Positions 45,205 to 55,685 of a stretch of DNA of 64,000 nt are shown piece after piece. The position numbers were made by a program, and so were the translations under genes. The first letter of the stretch is position 1. Each line of letters opens with the position of its first letter. Source of the DNA: Dromiciops gliroides (Eukaryota > Chordata > Mammalia > Microbiotheria > Microbiotheriidae); assembly GCF_019393635.1 (NCBI RefSeq), contig NC_057861.1, positions 726,384,232 through 726,448,231 on the forward strand, in the 5' to 3' direction. The notes beneath the pieces are model-generated. The model was not told where the DNA came from and made no database searches. It saw nothing but the letters and a program-made list of their open reading frames with translations.

Positions 45205-45470
45205 ACAGGCAGCTTTGAAATGTAGTGGATACACTGCCAAACTTGGAGTCAGGAATATCTGATTTCAAATCTGACTTCAGATACTTGCTAGCTGTGTAAT
45301 ACTGGGTAAGTCAATTAAGCTGTATATGCCTCAGCGTCCTCAACTATAAAGTGGGGATCAGGGACCATAATAGTATTTACCTCCTAGGGTTGTAAGGATC
45401 CAATGAGATCATATTTATAAAGTATTTAGTATAGATAGAAGGCATTGAATAAATACTTGTTCCCTTCCTC
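45205..45470 (+). repeat. MIR/THER-type SINE
   Basis: 'gcagctttgaaatgtagtgg', 'cttggagtcaggaatatctg', 'tgctagctgtgtaatactgg', 'cctagggttgtaaggatcca' and 'ggcattgaataaatacttgt', almost the full element. Confidence 0.8.
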
Positions 45471-45754
45471 CATTACAGTGGTCTATAAAGAGAATAGATA
45501 ATGACCTAAACTAGAGCAACTTTAGTGGAAGTGGAAAGGTGTAGAAAAATGTAAGAAAGATTTTGGAATTAGAATCAATTAGACTTAACAGATGATTGGA
45601 AACATGGGCTCAAAGATAACTCCAAAAATGTAAGCCTTAGTGACTGGGGAAAAAAGCAGTTCAAACAGCAGCAGAGCTACAGGAGCACATTGGGAGAGAA
45701 GGTAAGGACTTCACCTTGAGATCTTTCAAGTTTGATGGGTTAGAAACACATGGA

Positions 45755-45922
45755 TGGGGGCAGCTAGGTGGCGCAGTGGATAGAGCACCGGCCCTGGAGT
45801 CAGGAGTACCTGAGTTCAAATCCGGCCTCAGACACTTAACACACACTTACTAGCTGTGGGACCCTGGGCAAGTCACTTAACCCCAATTGCCTCACTAAAA
45901 AAAAAAAAAGAAAAGAAAGAAA
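45755..45922 (+). mobile_element. tRNA-derived SINE (WSINE1-like, subfamily A)
   Basis: 'tgggggcagctaggtggcgc' to 'ccaattgcctcac' and A-run. A small 'acac' expansion lies before 'ttactagctgtggg'. Duplication AGAAACACATGGA at 45742-45754 and 45923-45935. Confidence 0.93.
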
Positions 45923-46735
45923 AGAAACACATGGAAGGGGAGTTATCTAATAGGTTGTTGGAAATCTGAGACTGGAGTCCTGGGACAAGGTTCAAGGTAG
46001 AGATATAGATTATAAATTCATTTCCATAGAGGTGATCACTGAAACCCTATAGAGGGGAGGAGATTAACAGGGCAAATAATATAGAGAGAAGTAAAGGAAA
46101 ACAGGGACAGAAAACCATGTTTAAGGGGCAGAAGGAAATTAAGTGAACAAAGTATAACCATAAGATTATCACAGAAACTTGGTGGAGGAGATGATACAAA
46201 GAAGAAAGAAGTTCAATAATATCAAATGCCACATTGAGGTCAAAGAGAATAAAAGAAAAAGAAGGCTACTAGATCTGGCCTTGCAGGAAGCAGTTTTAGT
46301 TGAGTAGGGAAGACAGTAATCAGATTCTAAGGGATTGAGAAATAGGTATATAGTAAAGAAGTGGTAATTGTAGACTTTTCCCATAAATTTGGTAGGAAAA
46401 TGGAAGAGAGAGAACACAAGTTTGAGGAGATGGCAGAGTCACCAGGAGGTTGTGGGGTCTGTTTTGCTATTTGCGGCTAGGGAAGACATAGCCTGTTTTT
46501 TAGGGTAAGGGAAAGGAGTCAGCAGAAAAGGAAAGACTGGAGATGTCCAAGAGATAGGAAATGGTTAACTAAGGTAATAAAGGAGATAGGAGAGGATGGA
46601 TTTCACCTTAGAGCTTAGACATAGGGATTGCATTTAGTGAGAAATGTCATCTCTTGCTCTGACACTGGAATGAAGGAATTGGGTGGACGGACATTTTGAA
46701 GTGGAGTGAAGAAGTATTGACAACATACTATGTGA

Positions 46736-47412
46736 GAAAACAAAAATTAACACCCCACTTTATTTTGTAGTATTTTAATAAGACACAGTCCATTTATAAT
46801 AATAAATTGATAATAATCAATTTATCAATTGATAAAAATCAATAATAAATTTATAACAATCAATCCACTATGTATTGGTTTAACTTAAATGTGTGAATTT
46901 GTTGACAATAGAGGGAGATGAGTCAATCTGGTGATAAAATGTTTGCCCACCTTGAGGTTGTCCAGAGGATGTTAGTCAACTCTGTGTTTTTCTTGTTGCC
47001 ATGGACTAAGGAAATCCCCTCTCTGAGTCAAGTCAAATGTAAAACCACCTTTCATTGGGCTGTCAGAACAATCACAGTCTTACTTTAGTTTACATCATTG
47101 GACTATTTTTGTACTGCTACCCTCTTAACTGTATAAATGAGCTGCTCTGACTTTCAGATGAATTCTTGACTACTTGGGAGCCTTGGATCCCTTTTATTGG
47201 CCATTGTTATTCTTGCTAATTGATTGGAATTTTGTGCCTAAATTTCTCTTTATTGCAGATTTTTATTGCTATGTTGGAACTCTAAGTTTTAATAAGGCAA
47301 GAAAATGGGCTTTAAGGCTTTTATTGAGCTACTTATCCTTATTCAATAAAAACTCAATTTAACTAATATTATTAAGCACTTAGTGTGTTCCTGTTTATTA
47401 CAATGTTCTTGA
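46736..47412. other. AT-rich unassigned stretch, possibly LTR-like
   Basis: 46790-46870 is built of short AT-rich inverted words ('caatttatcaattgataaaa'). 46760-46880 shares 'tttattttgta', 'tattttaataag' and 'aatccacta' with 43968-44020. 'gtataaatgagctgctctga' at about 47133 and 'attcaataaaaactcaattt' at about 47342 could be promoter and poly(A) parts of an old LTR, but no ends are visible. Confidence 0.35.
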
Positions 47413-47690
47413 GAACAGGTGGCTAGGTGGTACAGTGAATAGAGCACTGCTCCTGGAGTCAAGAATACTTGAATTCAAATTGAGCCTCAAGCACTTCCTA
47501 GCTGTGTGACCCTGGGTAAATCATTTCATCTCTGGCTGTTTTACCTTCCACAATGATAAAATAGGAATAATAATATCATCTATTTCAGAGGGTTACTGTG
47601 AGGATCAAATGAGATAATATTTGTAAGGCACTTAGCATAGTGCCTGCCATATAGTAGGTGCTTAGTATATATTTATTCCTTCCTTCCCCC
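47413..47690 (+). repeat. MIR/THER-type SINE, nearly complete
   Basis: tRNA-like head 'ggctaggtggtacagtgaat', core 'cctagctgtgtgaccctggg', '3' section 'gaggatcaaatgagataata' and tail 'cacttagcatagtgcctgcc'. Confidence 0.85.
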
Positions 47691-48000
47691 CCCCTATTGA
47701 TTCTGTGTCCCACCACTGAACCCAGAACAATAACCATTTTATCATTGAGTCTGGTCCTGTATTGCAAGCTTGGGACACAAAAATAGATAGAGCTCAAAAG
47801 CCTATAGTCTAATAAAGATCCTAGGCTCATAAAATCAAACATCCTAGATATGGAAGAGATCTTAGAAAAATAGTCCAGACTCCCTCAGGAGGTCTTGAGA
47901 AGTTAAATGGCTTGCCCAAGATCACACAGGTAGTAATAAATGAAGTCAGAATTTGAACCCCGGTCCATCATTCTTTCTATTGTGCCAGGTTACTGCCCAT
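47691..48000 (-). repeat. Unassigned stretch and inverted MIR fragment
   Basis: About 47835-47995 holds 'tagatatggaagagatctta', 'tggcttgcccaagatcacac' and 'atttgaaccccggtccatca', an inverted MIR-type copy. The first part is unrecognised. Confidence 0.55.
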
Positions 48001-48369
48001 ATTAATCATGGGAGAAGAAAATCAGCCAGAGATTGATAATGGAGAAACTAAGAGGCTTCTGTTTTGAATGTTCTGTTGAGAGTTACACATTTGAGTCCCC
48101 TACAGGTAAAAGTTCTGCTTCTGAAACATAGTAGATATGTGACCATTTCCTGCACTCTATCATTGTTGTACTGCTTTAAGGAAGGAAAAAAGTTGAAATG
48201 GATGGAAGTTTCTCTAAAACAGACCTTCCACTCAATCGAGTGCATATCAGGTTTTTTAAACTTGCTTCTTAAAGGGCTGGCTCTCTTTCTAAACATTTAA
48301 AAATATAATCTAAACCAGATCATTTTAAGGTTGCACAGTATTTTCCTCAATAGTAGGCACATGCATAAA
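48001..48369. other. Intergenic, no gene seen
   Basis: Overlapping open frames of about 80 codons on both strands (48048-48300) are mirror images with no recognisable domain. Confidence 0.5.
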
Positions 48370-48620
48370 TGAAAAAATGAATAAAAAAGATGGAAACATA
48401 AAGAATTTTGAGACCTATGGAAAGGTTTATGTGAAATTATGGAGAGGGAAGTAAGAAAAACCATGAAAACAATATACATAATGACCATGACAATGGAAAT
48501 GGAAGAACCAAAAACCAAAACAGAGAACTTCGTCATTATAATGACCAACTTGACTCTGGAGAAAAGATGAGAAAATTTATCTCCTCTTCCTTGGCAAGCA
48601 GTAGGGGGACTGTGAGGTTA
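48370..48620 (+). mobile_element. L1-like 3' UTR fragment
   Basis: 'aatttttgagacctatgg'-type start, 'gaagtaagaaaaaccatgaa', 'aacaatatacataatgacca' and 'ttgactctggagaaaagatg' follow the order of the L1 3' UTR, from a different subfamily than the 25.5 kb copy. Confidence 0.55.
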
Positions 48621-48639
48621 AGAGGTAGCTAGGTTCAAT

Positions 48640-48995
48640 TCAATTCAATTCAACATTATTAAGCACTTACTATATGCCAGGCACTTTGCAAGTGCTAGGG
48701 ATACAAAAAGAGATCAAAGACAGTCTTTGCCCATAGTAAGCTTGCTAACTCATGGAGGAAACAACATGCAAACAATTATACAAAAAAGCTATATACAGGA
48801 TAAATAGGAAATAATTTAAAAAGGGAAAGGACTGTATTTAGGAGGGACACTGCATGGGTTTGGAGTCAAGAAGACATGAATTCAAATCCTGTTTCAGATA
48901 TTTATCTATTATGTGACCATTGGCAAGTCGCTTAATCTTTCTCAGCTTTGGGTTCCTCCTCTGTTAAATGGGAATAATTGCAACCTAATAGTGAG
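48640..48995 (+). repeat. Ancient long repeat 5' piece plus MIR-type SINE
   Basis: (TTCAA)n, then 'attaagcacttactatatgc', 'caggcactttgcaagtgcta' and 'atacaggataaataggaaat' (48650-48840). Then 'ggtttggagtcaagaagaca', 'tatgtgaccattggcaagtc' and 'ctgttaaatgggaataattg' (48845-48990). Confidence 0.7.
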
Positions 48996-49310
48996 CTGTA
49001 TCAAATTATATATACATATATCTATACATACATACATACATATATACATACATATGTCTGTATGAAGTGATAGAGGAAAGACAGCTGCTATTATTATATT
49101 TGGAAATGAAGTTGATGAGAAAATAAAAAACGTGAATTTTTTATATTGGAAGAAAGTAACTCTAGATGAGAAATTCTGTTTATTAGATGAGATTGAAGTT
49201 TTTGTATGGACAAAATCCATGCAAGGAGAATAAGAAAGTTTCCTCATTCTTCCAAAACAAAGTTGACTACTTCTTTTTTCTCAGGATTGGGGGTAACCCC
49301 AAGAGAGGAA
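48996..49310. other. Intergenic with (TACA)n-type simple sequence
   Basis: 49005-49060 is 'tatatacatatatctatac' low-complexity sequence. The rest is unrecognised. Confidence 0.5.
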
Positions 49311-49535
49311 AGAAATATTTTATAGTGTTTACTATGTGTCAGGCACAGTGCTAAGAACTTTGTAGAGGTCAGTGCTATTATTATTCCCATTTACATTTGA
49401 GGAAACTGAAACAAGCAGAGAGTAAGTGACTTACCCAGGGTCTCAAAGCTGGTAAGTGTCGGAGGCCTGATTTGAACTCACGTTTTCCTGACTCGGGACC
49501 TGAGCTCTAACTACATTGCCACCTAACTGTCAATT
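49311..49535 (-). repeat. MIR/THER-type SINE
   Basis: 'tgtttactatgtgtcaggca', 'tttacatttgaggaaactga', 'gtgacttacccagggtctca' and 'ctacattgccacctaactg' form an inverted, nearly complete copy. Confidence 0.82.
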
Positions 49536-49769
49536 AACCACCAGTAATTATTCCCTGCTTCCAATTACACAATTAATATAAATTATCTCTTACAATTGGG
49601 ATTGAAGTATAAAAATTTGTCACCCAAATCTAAGATCACACTCTCCTCTACCATGTCTGTTCCTGGGGAGAGTAGGCTCATACTTAAAACAGTGTCTACA
49701 TAACATTGGTCCAAAGTTCCTATGCCAAAGCCACAAAGCTGCTGGATAAGTCCATACCTCAACTACCAG
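49536..49769. other. Intergenic, no gene seen
   Basis: No feature recognised. Confidence 0.4.
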
Positions 49770-49782
49770 TGGGTTGGGTCTT

Positions 49783-49934
49783 TTTTTTTTTTTTTTTGGT
49801 GAGGCAATTGGGGTTAAGTGACTTGCCCAGGGTCACACAGCTAGTAAGTGTTAAGTGTTGGAGGCCAGATTTGAACTCAGGTACTCCTGAATCCAGGGCC
49901 AGTGCCTTATCCACTGTGCCATCTAGCTGCCCCT
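49783..49934 (-). mobile_element. tRNA-derived SINE (WSINE1-like, subfamily A)
   Basis: T-run, 'ggtgaggcaattggggttaa' to 'gccatctagctgcccct'. Duplication TGGGTTGGGTCTT at 49770-49782 and 49935-49947. The 153-codon frame crossing it is SINE-derived and not a gene. Confidence 0.93.
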
Positions 49935-49947
49935 TGGGTTGGGTCTT

Positions 49948-50332
49948 AAAGAGAGTTCTTCAGAGCCTTCATGCTGAGCCACAAAGCTTGGTATGGCTTC
50001 TGCTCGAAGACTTCCTAGTGGTTAGCTCTTCTGATCTTCTGCAGCTCACAAATTCAAATGTCCAATCTACTTCACCCAAAACAGGAAAGAACAAACAGAA
50101 GGAGACAAAGAATGGAAGCCTGTATTCATTGGCCCCATCTCAGATTCTTTGGGGCAGGGCCCAATGACTCTCCCCTCATAGCATTGTCCCTCTCCCTCAC
50201 CAGAGTAAAGACAGGTAGGGAAAAAAAATGTCAAGAAGCCAGGCCTTTGCTGACTGGTCCTTGTTCTGGCTATTCAGTCCATCAAAAGGCTCCTCTTCAG
50301 TAAATAGCTAACAGAATGGAACCAGTCATTCT
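49948..50332. other. Intergenic, no gene seen
   Basis: Balanced base composition but no recognised gene or repeat. Confidence 0.4.
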
Positions 50333-50953
50333 TATTCAGTCATTCAGTTATGTCCAACTCTTTGTGACCCCATGGACACCAGGCCCTTCTATCCTCTACT
50401 ATCCCTCAAAGTCTAAGTTCATGTTCATTTTTTTCTATGACACTATCTATTCATTTCATCTTCTGCTATCCCCTTCTACTTTTGCCTTCAGTCTTTCCTA
50501 ACATCAGGGTCTTTTACAGTGAGTCCCATCTTCTCATTATTTGGCCAAAGTATTTAAGCTCCAGTGAATAGCTTGAATTAATTTCTTTAAATATTGACTG
50601 ATTTGATCTCCTTGCTATCTAAGGGACTCCCCAAAGCCTTCTCCAGCAGCGTAATTCAAAAGCATTGATTCTGAGCCATCAGCTTTCCTTGTAGTACAAC
50701 TCTCACAGCCATACTTGCTACTAGAAAAACAACAACATAGCTTTGATGATACGGTCCTTTGTTAGCAAGGTGATGTCTCTTCTTTTTCGGTGTGCTGTCC
50801 AGATTTACCATAGCTTTCCTTCCAAGGAGCAAGTGTCTTTTAATTTCACGGCTGCAGTCCCCAGCTGCAGCGATCTTTGAGCCCAGGAATATAAAATCTG
50901 ATGCTGCTTCCATTTCTTCTCCACTTTGTCAGGAAGCGATCAGACCAGTTGCT
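50333..50953 (-). mobile_element. BovB (RTE-BovB) LINE 3' fragment
   Basis: On the minus strand a frame reads ASDFIFLGSKIAAAGDCSRE then IKRHLLLGRKAMVNLDST, matching the BovB C-terminal ORF. The plus strand shows the inverted 3' end 'cagttatgtccaactctttg' and 'tgaccccatggacaccaggc'. Compared with recalled bovine BovB the order is intact over about 620 bp. It is 5' truncated at about 50953, near the same element position as the 17.8 kb copy. Frameshifted after LDST. Confidence 0.9.
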
Positions 50954-50970
50954 TAGGGGTTTGTTTGGAT

Positions 50971-51090
50971 GTGATATTCACATGGTATAATAATTTTGTG
51001 TGCTTTGTATTTATAATATACATGAATATATACTACATTTATAAACATATGCATAGTATAAAATTATTATACCATGTGAATGTCATGATA
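50971..51090. repeat. Long imperfect palindrome (possible MITE)
   Basis: Arm ATTCACATGGTATAATAATTTT (50976-50997, here split as 'attcacatgg' and 'tataataatttt') is perfectly repeated in reverse at 51060-51081. Pairing continues imperfectly inwards ('tatttataatatac' against 'gtttataaatgta') and outwards ('tgatattcac' against 'gtgaatgtca'). No coding capacity. Could be a small inverted-repeat transposon or a secondary fold-back. Confidence 0.7.
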
Positions 51091-52795
51091 TAGATGAATA
51101 TGCAATGACATGCAAAGATAAAGCAAATGCTAGTATCAATTGCTTTATATGAGGTCTTTACATTTTTAACATCAAGTAAAATAAATCAATTATTAATTGC
51201 CTATAATGTGGAGACAAAGGAAAATGCAAATATATTTAGCCCTTTGAGATCTCTTGCCAATCAAAGACAAAACTCTAAAGATGTGAAGAAAGTAAAATAA
51301 TGAATATTTCTGTATTCAAAGAAAGATGACAAATGAAATAATTTCTTAAATTACATTTTGTATTAGATAGAGGATATGTGGGATATACATGGAGGGCTGG
51401 TCTCAGAGTCAGGAAAACCTTCATCATATCCTGGCTATGTGGGCCTAGACAAGTTATTTGATCTTTTAGTATTCCAGGTAAATCTTTGAAGAAGATGTTT
51501 TAAGTGGGTTGCTGATCAGCATCTGTGTGTAGACACTCTTTCCCAAAATAAAATCTTTAGTCCAGAGACCATTCCCTACTCAAATAATCATTTGTAATAC
51601 AAAATAACAGATTCAATCAATTGATCACTTAGCATTGTTGTTTTCTTTTGAGAAAAACATTTGATCTACAATTTGAGAGAAATCTTTATGGATAAAATGA
51701 TGAAGCACACTGCTGATTTGCATGACAATCTTACTTCTGAATAAAGCACACAATACCTAAACTTTGGAGAATTAAGGTCCATGCTGAATGCAAAAAAAAA
51801 GAAAAACTAAGTAAATTCAGGATTATGGTTATTAAAAGCCTAATCTTTCAGAATCCAAAGTTCTTCCTGGTTCCTCATTTTACATGCATTTAGCTAATTT
51901 TTTTTATAAGAATGATATGTCTTGAATTCAGGTCGTTCTATTATTTTAAACTACGTAAACTTTATTGTACATTAACACTTGAATAGACCGAATAATGTTT
52001 GAGTGCCTACACATAGATAATTAGCTTTCACATTGAAGCCTAATGATTCTTTTTTTAAAGGAGCAGCCAAGGGCATTGAAACAGATAAAAATAGGTATCT
52101 CATTTAGAATTATAAAAGCAAATGGAATCTTTTAGATGTCACATTTAAAATATGGTTATTAGTTTGGAATGATCTTCTAGACTCCTGATATCACAGTTTG
52201 TGGAAAAAAGAAAAGATACTATTAATGGCGTAAAGTGAAAAGAGTAGAGAAATAAGCAAAGTTTCCATTTTACTTTTACCTAGGTAATGAAAAGCATTTA
52301 CGCAAAGATAAATGAAGTTTAACTATGAAATGTTGGCGCCTACATACAATTCTATAATTATTACAAATCCTATGAAGCAATATTGTGAAAGGTACATTTT
52401 CGAATAAACCAGCATCCCTTTAAAAGTCATTGTAGTTTATAAAAACTATGATCAAAAGTGTGTTTTATGTGTAGAAAAAAAGAGGGAGAAGCTAAGCTAA
52501 TATTGCAATTAAAATATGCCAGTCTTACTTTTTCTACAAATATAAATGTGAGATTATTAGGTTTTTCAGGAAAATGTTCTCTCATATATTTAAAAAATTC
52601 AGAGAAAATGCATAATTTTCATGGAAGGAAGGCTGAAAGTTGAAAAATGCAGTAGAATTAATTTATATTAATTTTAATAGCAGTTTAAAGTGATTTTAAA
52701 GATCTGAGTTCTTTTCCCAATAGAACTTTACATTCTGAAACAAAGAAATAGTGCCAAATGCAAAAAGAAAGGTAATTGGATTCCAAAAAGCATAT
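51091..52795. other. Intergenic, mostly single-copy, AT-rich
   Basis: A degraded tRNA/MIR-type piece lies at about 51385-51485 ('gctggtctcagagtcaggaa', 'ggctatgtgggcctagacaa'). The rest, 51.5-52.8 kb, shows no repeat I know and is one of the longest unbroken single-copy-looking stretches in the window. Confidence 0.5.
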
Positions 52796-52799
52796 TAGA

Positions 52800-52992
52800 T
52801 TATTTGAGTTAGCCAATAAATACTTATTGAGCACCCACTATGTGCTAAGTACTGAGGATAAAAACAGGAAAAAGAAAGACTATCTCTGCCCTCAAGGAGC
52901 TTGCAATCTAATGGGGGAAGGCAACATAAAAAAGGAAGCTTAACATCTGGGGAGTAGGGAGGAAGGATGTCAGGGGAAGGAGGTACCTGGCA
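52800..52992 (+). repeat. 5' piece of the ancient long repeat
   Basis: 'ccaataaatacttattgagc', 'acccactatgtgctaagtac', 'ctcaaggagcttgcaatcta' and 'atgggggaaggcaacataaa' match the start of the 13.9 kb element. Confidence 0.7.
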
Positions 52993-52999
52993 CTAAGGC

Positions 53000-53258
53000 A
53001 CCTAGGCAATGCAGTGAATAGTTCACCAATCCTGGAGTCAAAAAGATTCATCTTTCTGAGCTCAAATCTGATCTCAGACTCTTACTAGCTGTGCTACCTT
53101 GGGCAAGTCACTTAACCCTGTTTGTCTCCACCTCCTCATCTGTAAAATGAGCTGCAGAAGGAAATGGCAAACCATTCAAGTATCTTTGCCAAGAAAATAC
53201 TCAAAGGGGTCATGGATAGTTGGATACAACTTAACAAGTACAAGGAAGAGAAGCTGAT
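53000..53258 (+). mobile_element. tRNA-head SINE with BovB/RTE-type tail
   Basis: 'aggcaatgcagtgaatagtt', 'ttactagctgtgctaccttg', 'cctcatctgtaaaatgagct', 'gaaatggcaaaccattcaag' and 'tcatggatagttggatacaa'. Plus-strand version of the 6.7 kb element. Confidence 0.82.
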
Positions 53259-53369
53259 GGGAAATCAGATGAGTAGGCTGGGAGATCTCTTTAAAAGGAA
53301 GCTTTGGGAGTTTTTTGCTCCATCTCCAGCCCTAAAATCAGGTCATCTCTATGGCAAGGTCTCCTGATG

Positions 53370-53570
53370 TTAATAATAACATCACTGGTAATGTAAAGCA
53401 CTTTACATATATAATCTCATTTGGTCTTCACAACAACCCAGTGAGGTAGGTGCTATTATTATCCCCATTTTAAAGATGAGTAAAGTGAAACAGATAAAAA
53501 TTAAGTGACTTGCCCAAGGTCACACAGAAGCAGTATTTCTGCCTCCAGATCCAACATTCTTCAATACAAC
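53370..53570 (-). repeat. MIR/THER-type SINE
   Basis: 'taaagcactttacatatata', 'aacaacccagtgaggtaggt', 'ccccattttaaagatgagta' and 'gtgacttgcccaaggtcaca' in inverted order. Confidence 0.8.
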
Positions 53571-53785
53571 CTTCACAGGTACAAGAATCTTGTCAAGAGG
53601 TATAGGAAGCATTTAGTAAATATGTGATCCTGTCGAAATCAATAAAGTTCCTTATTTCTTGTGTATATGTATAATGTAACCTCTAGAATTTCCTTTTATA
53701 TTACATAGGGTGTAGGGAAAATATTTTCTTATATGTACATCCATGATGAACTCTAAAATTTATTTTGTTATATTGAATGGGTAGT
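53571..53785. other. Intergenic, no gene seen
   Basis: No feature recognised. Confidence 0.4.
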
Positions 53786-53787
53786 TT

Positions 53788-54225
53788 ATGCAGCTAGATG
53801 ACTCAGTGGAGAGAATGCTTGGCCTGGAGTCAGGAAGACCTAAACTCAAACCCTGCCTCATCCATTAGCTATATGACCCTGGAAAAGTCACTTAACCAGT
53901 GTTCACCTTAATTTATTGGAGAAGGAAATGGCAAATCACTCTAGCATTTGTGCCAAGAAATTCCCATAGAAAGCACAGGGTCAGGGCAGCTAGGTGGCAC
54001 AGTGGCTAAAGCAGAGGCCCTGGATTCAGGAGGACCTGAGTTCAAATCCAGCCTCAGACACTTGACACTTACTAGCTGTGTGACCCTGGGGAAGTCACTT
54101 AACCCTCATTGCTCTGCAAAACAAAACAAAAAACCCCAAAACAAAACAAAAACCAAACAAACAAACAAACAAAAAACCCAGAAAGCACAGGGTCACAAAA
54201 AGTAGGACATGAATGAATAATAGCT
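53788..54225 (+). mobile_element. tRNA-head SINE with BovB/RTE-type tail, interrupted
   Basis: 'tgcagctagatgactcagtg', 'aagtcacttaaccagtgttc' and 'ggagaaggaaatggcaaatc', continuing after the inserted SINE with 'cacagggtcacaaaaagtag' and 'gacatgaatgaataatagc'. Confidence 0.83.
53984..54179 (+). mobile_element. tRNA-derived SINE (WSINE1-like, subfamily B)
   Basis: 'gggcagctaggtggcacagt' to 'cattgctctgc' and a long A-tail built of AAAC units. Perfect duplication AGAAAGCACAGGGTCA at 53968-53983 and 54180-54195. Inserted into an RTE-tailed SINE. Confidence 0.93.
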
Positions 54226-54379
54226 AGAGGTTTAGTGAAATCTAAAGGTATGGACCTAAAAAGCCTGGAAATAGCTCATCTATGGTCAAATTCTTAGTTG
54301 CATATTATTCATCTAAATATTTTTACCAAAATACAGTTCATTTTCAGGTGATCTACAATGTGGAATATAATGTGTAATC

Positions 54380-54402
54380 AACATTGTTGTTGTTCTCGTA
54401 TG

Positions 54403-54461
<59 letters not shown>

Positions 54462-54835
54462 GAGGGGCAATGAGGGTTAAGTGACATGCCCAGGGTCACA
54501 CAGCTAGAAAGTGTCAAGTATCTGAGGCTAGATTTGAATTCAGGTCCTCCTGAATCCAGGGCTAGTGCTTTATCCACTGTGCCACCTAGCCTCCCCCATG
54601 TCTTTCATTCTCAAAGAGAACCAATGACATTATGGGTGATGACTTGCCCATGAATTGGATGAACTGGATATGTGTCTGAGCTTTGAAATATCATCGGCCT
54701 CAGCCTCTCCTCCAGTGACAACAAAGTCTGGTGGCAAGAAAGACAAGGGTCATGATGATCAGTGTTGGCCCAGGATGCAGTGGGTGACCTTTCCCTGGTC
54801 TCATTTTGTCTGAGGCCATGCCCTTTCAATTATCT
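54380..54835 (-). mobile_element. RTE-tailed SINE, interrupted
   Basis: Begins (as its inverted 3' tail) 'cattgttgttgttctcgtat', then after the insertion 'ctcaaagagaaccaatgaca', 'catgaattggatgaactgga', 'cagcctctcctccagtgaca', 'ggcccaggatgcagtgggtg' and 'catgccctttcaattatctg'. Longest copy of this family here. Confidence 0.8.
54415..54597 (-). mobile_element. tRNA-derived SINE (WSINE1-like, subfamily B) with (TC)n tail
   Basis: The A-tail position is replaced by about 20 TC units (54412-54457), then 'gaggggcaatgagggttaag' to 'tgccacctagcctcccc'. Perfect duplication ATGTCTTTCATTCTC at 54400-54414 and 54598-54612. Confidence 0.93.
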
Positions 54836-55425
54836 GTGATAATAATAGTATGCACTTTCTAGAGTTGTTGTGAAAGAGGTTCCTTGCAAAACTTCCAGAG
54901 TTGTATAAATGCAAGCAACCCATGCCAAGGAGAGAGGAGATGTAAGATACAGAAAAGAATAATGAAAGAAAAGGTCAGAGGCAATCATTCATTATTTAAT
55001 GAGTGTATCCGATGTTTATAGTACACACAAAAATTGACAGGCTCTCATCTTTCTTCCCATGATGAGTCTGTGATAGATCTGGGGAGGGCCAAGATATAAT
55101 AAGATAATCTGTGAGCAAAGCCTAAATACAAAGAAAAATACAAGCAGACAAAGAAGGGTGGAATTAATGTAAAGCGAAATTGACAGGAACCTCAGGAAAA
55201 AAGGCCTGGAAGGAGTAGAACTTGGATCATCTCTACTCTGTCAAATTTCCTTGATTCCTCCATGTTAAGACACCCCAATCTTGGGGAAAGTTTCCAGTTC
55301 ATTGAAACATACATTTCTTCTGTTCATTATCTCCTGAACTGACAAGTTATTTTAAGTAATTCTTTTGTATGTCTTATTTGCCTTCCTTTCAGTCCCAAAT
55401 GAGTCAAACTATAGCATTGCCCTAT
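54836..55425. other. Intergenic, no gene seen
   Basis: No feature recognised. Confidence 0.45.
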
Positions 55426-55427
55426 TC

Positions 55428-55685
55428 AATAATAATAATAATAACAGCCAAAGTTTATGTAGTGCTAAGCACTTTACAACTATTATTTCATGTCATCCTT
55501 ACAACAACTCTGGTAGGTAAGTGCCATTATTATCCCCATTCTGCGGACAAGAAGACTGAGGCAAACAGAAAGCTAAATGATTTTTGCAAAGTCATACAAC
55601 TAGTATCTGAAAAAAAAAATTGAACTCAGGTCTTCCTGACTCCGGGCCTAGCCCTCTCACAAATGTTCCACTTAGCTGCCTATTT
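55428..55685 (-). repeat. MIR/THER-type SINE
   Basis: (AAT)n, 'gtagtgctaagcactttaca', 'acaacaactctggtaggtaa', 'ccccattctgcggacaagaa', 'gaactcaggtcttcctgact' and 'ttccacttagctgccta', an almost complete inverted copy. Confidence 0.83.

Larger units (their letters stand above)
44226..46735 (+). repeat. Mosaic of the ancient long repeat with nested SINEs and a MIR
   Basis: 44226-44470 ('ttagatcaccaagtgtgaca', 'ggtcaagaaggatgaggatt') and 45480-46700 ('ggaaacatgggctcaaagat', 'ttagtgactggggaaaaaa', 'gttggaaatctgagactgga', 'aaatgccacattgaggtcaa') belong to the ancient repeat at 4.9 and 13.9 kb. 44560-45200 appears related but more diverged. Two SINEs (45004-45121, 45755-45922) and a MIR-type copy (45205-45470) interrupt it. 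No coding frame. Confidence 0.6.

Noticed and set aside
49706-50167. 153-codon open frame on the + strand
   Set aside because: Its middle is an inverted SINE (LSDLPRVTQLVSVKC is a translation of the SINE core, seen in many frames of this window).
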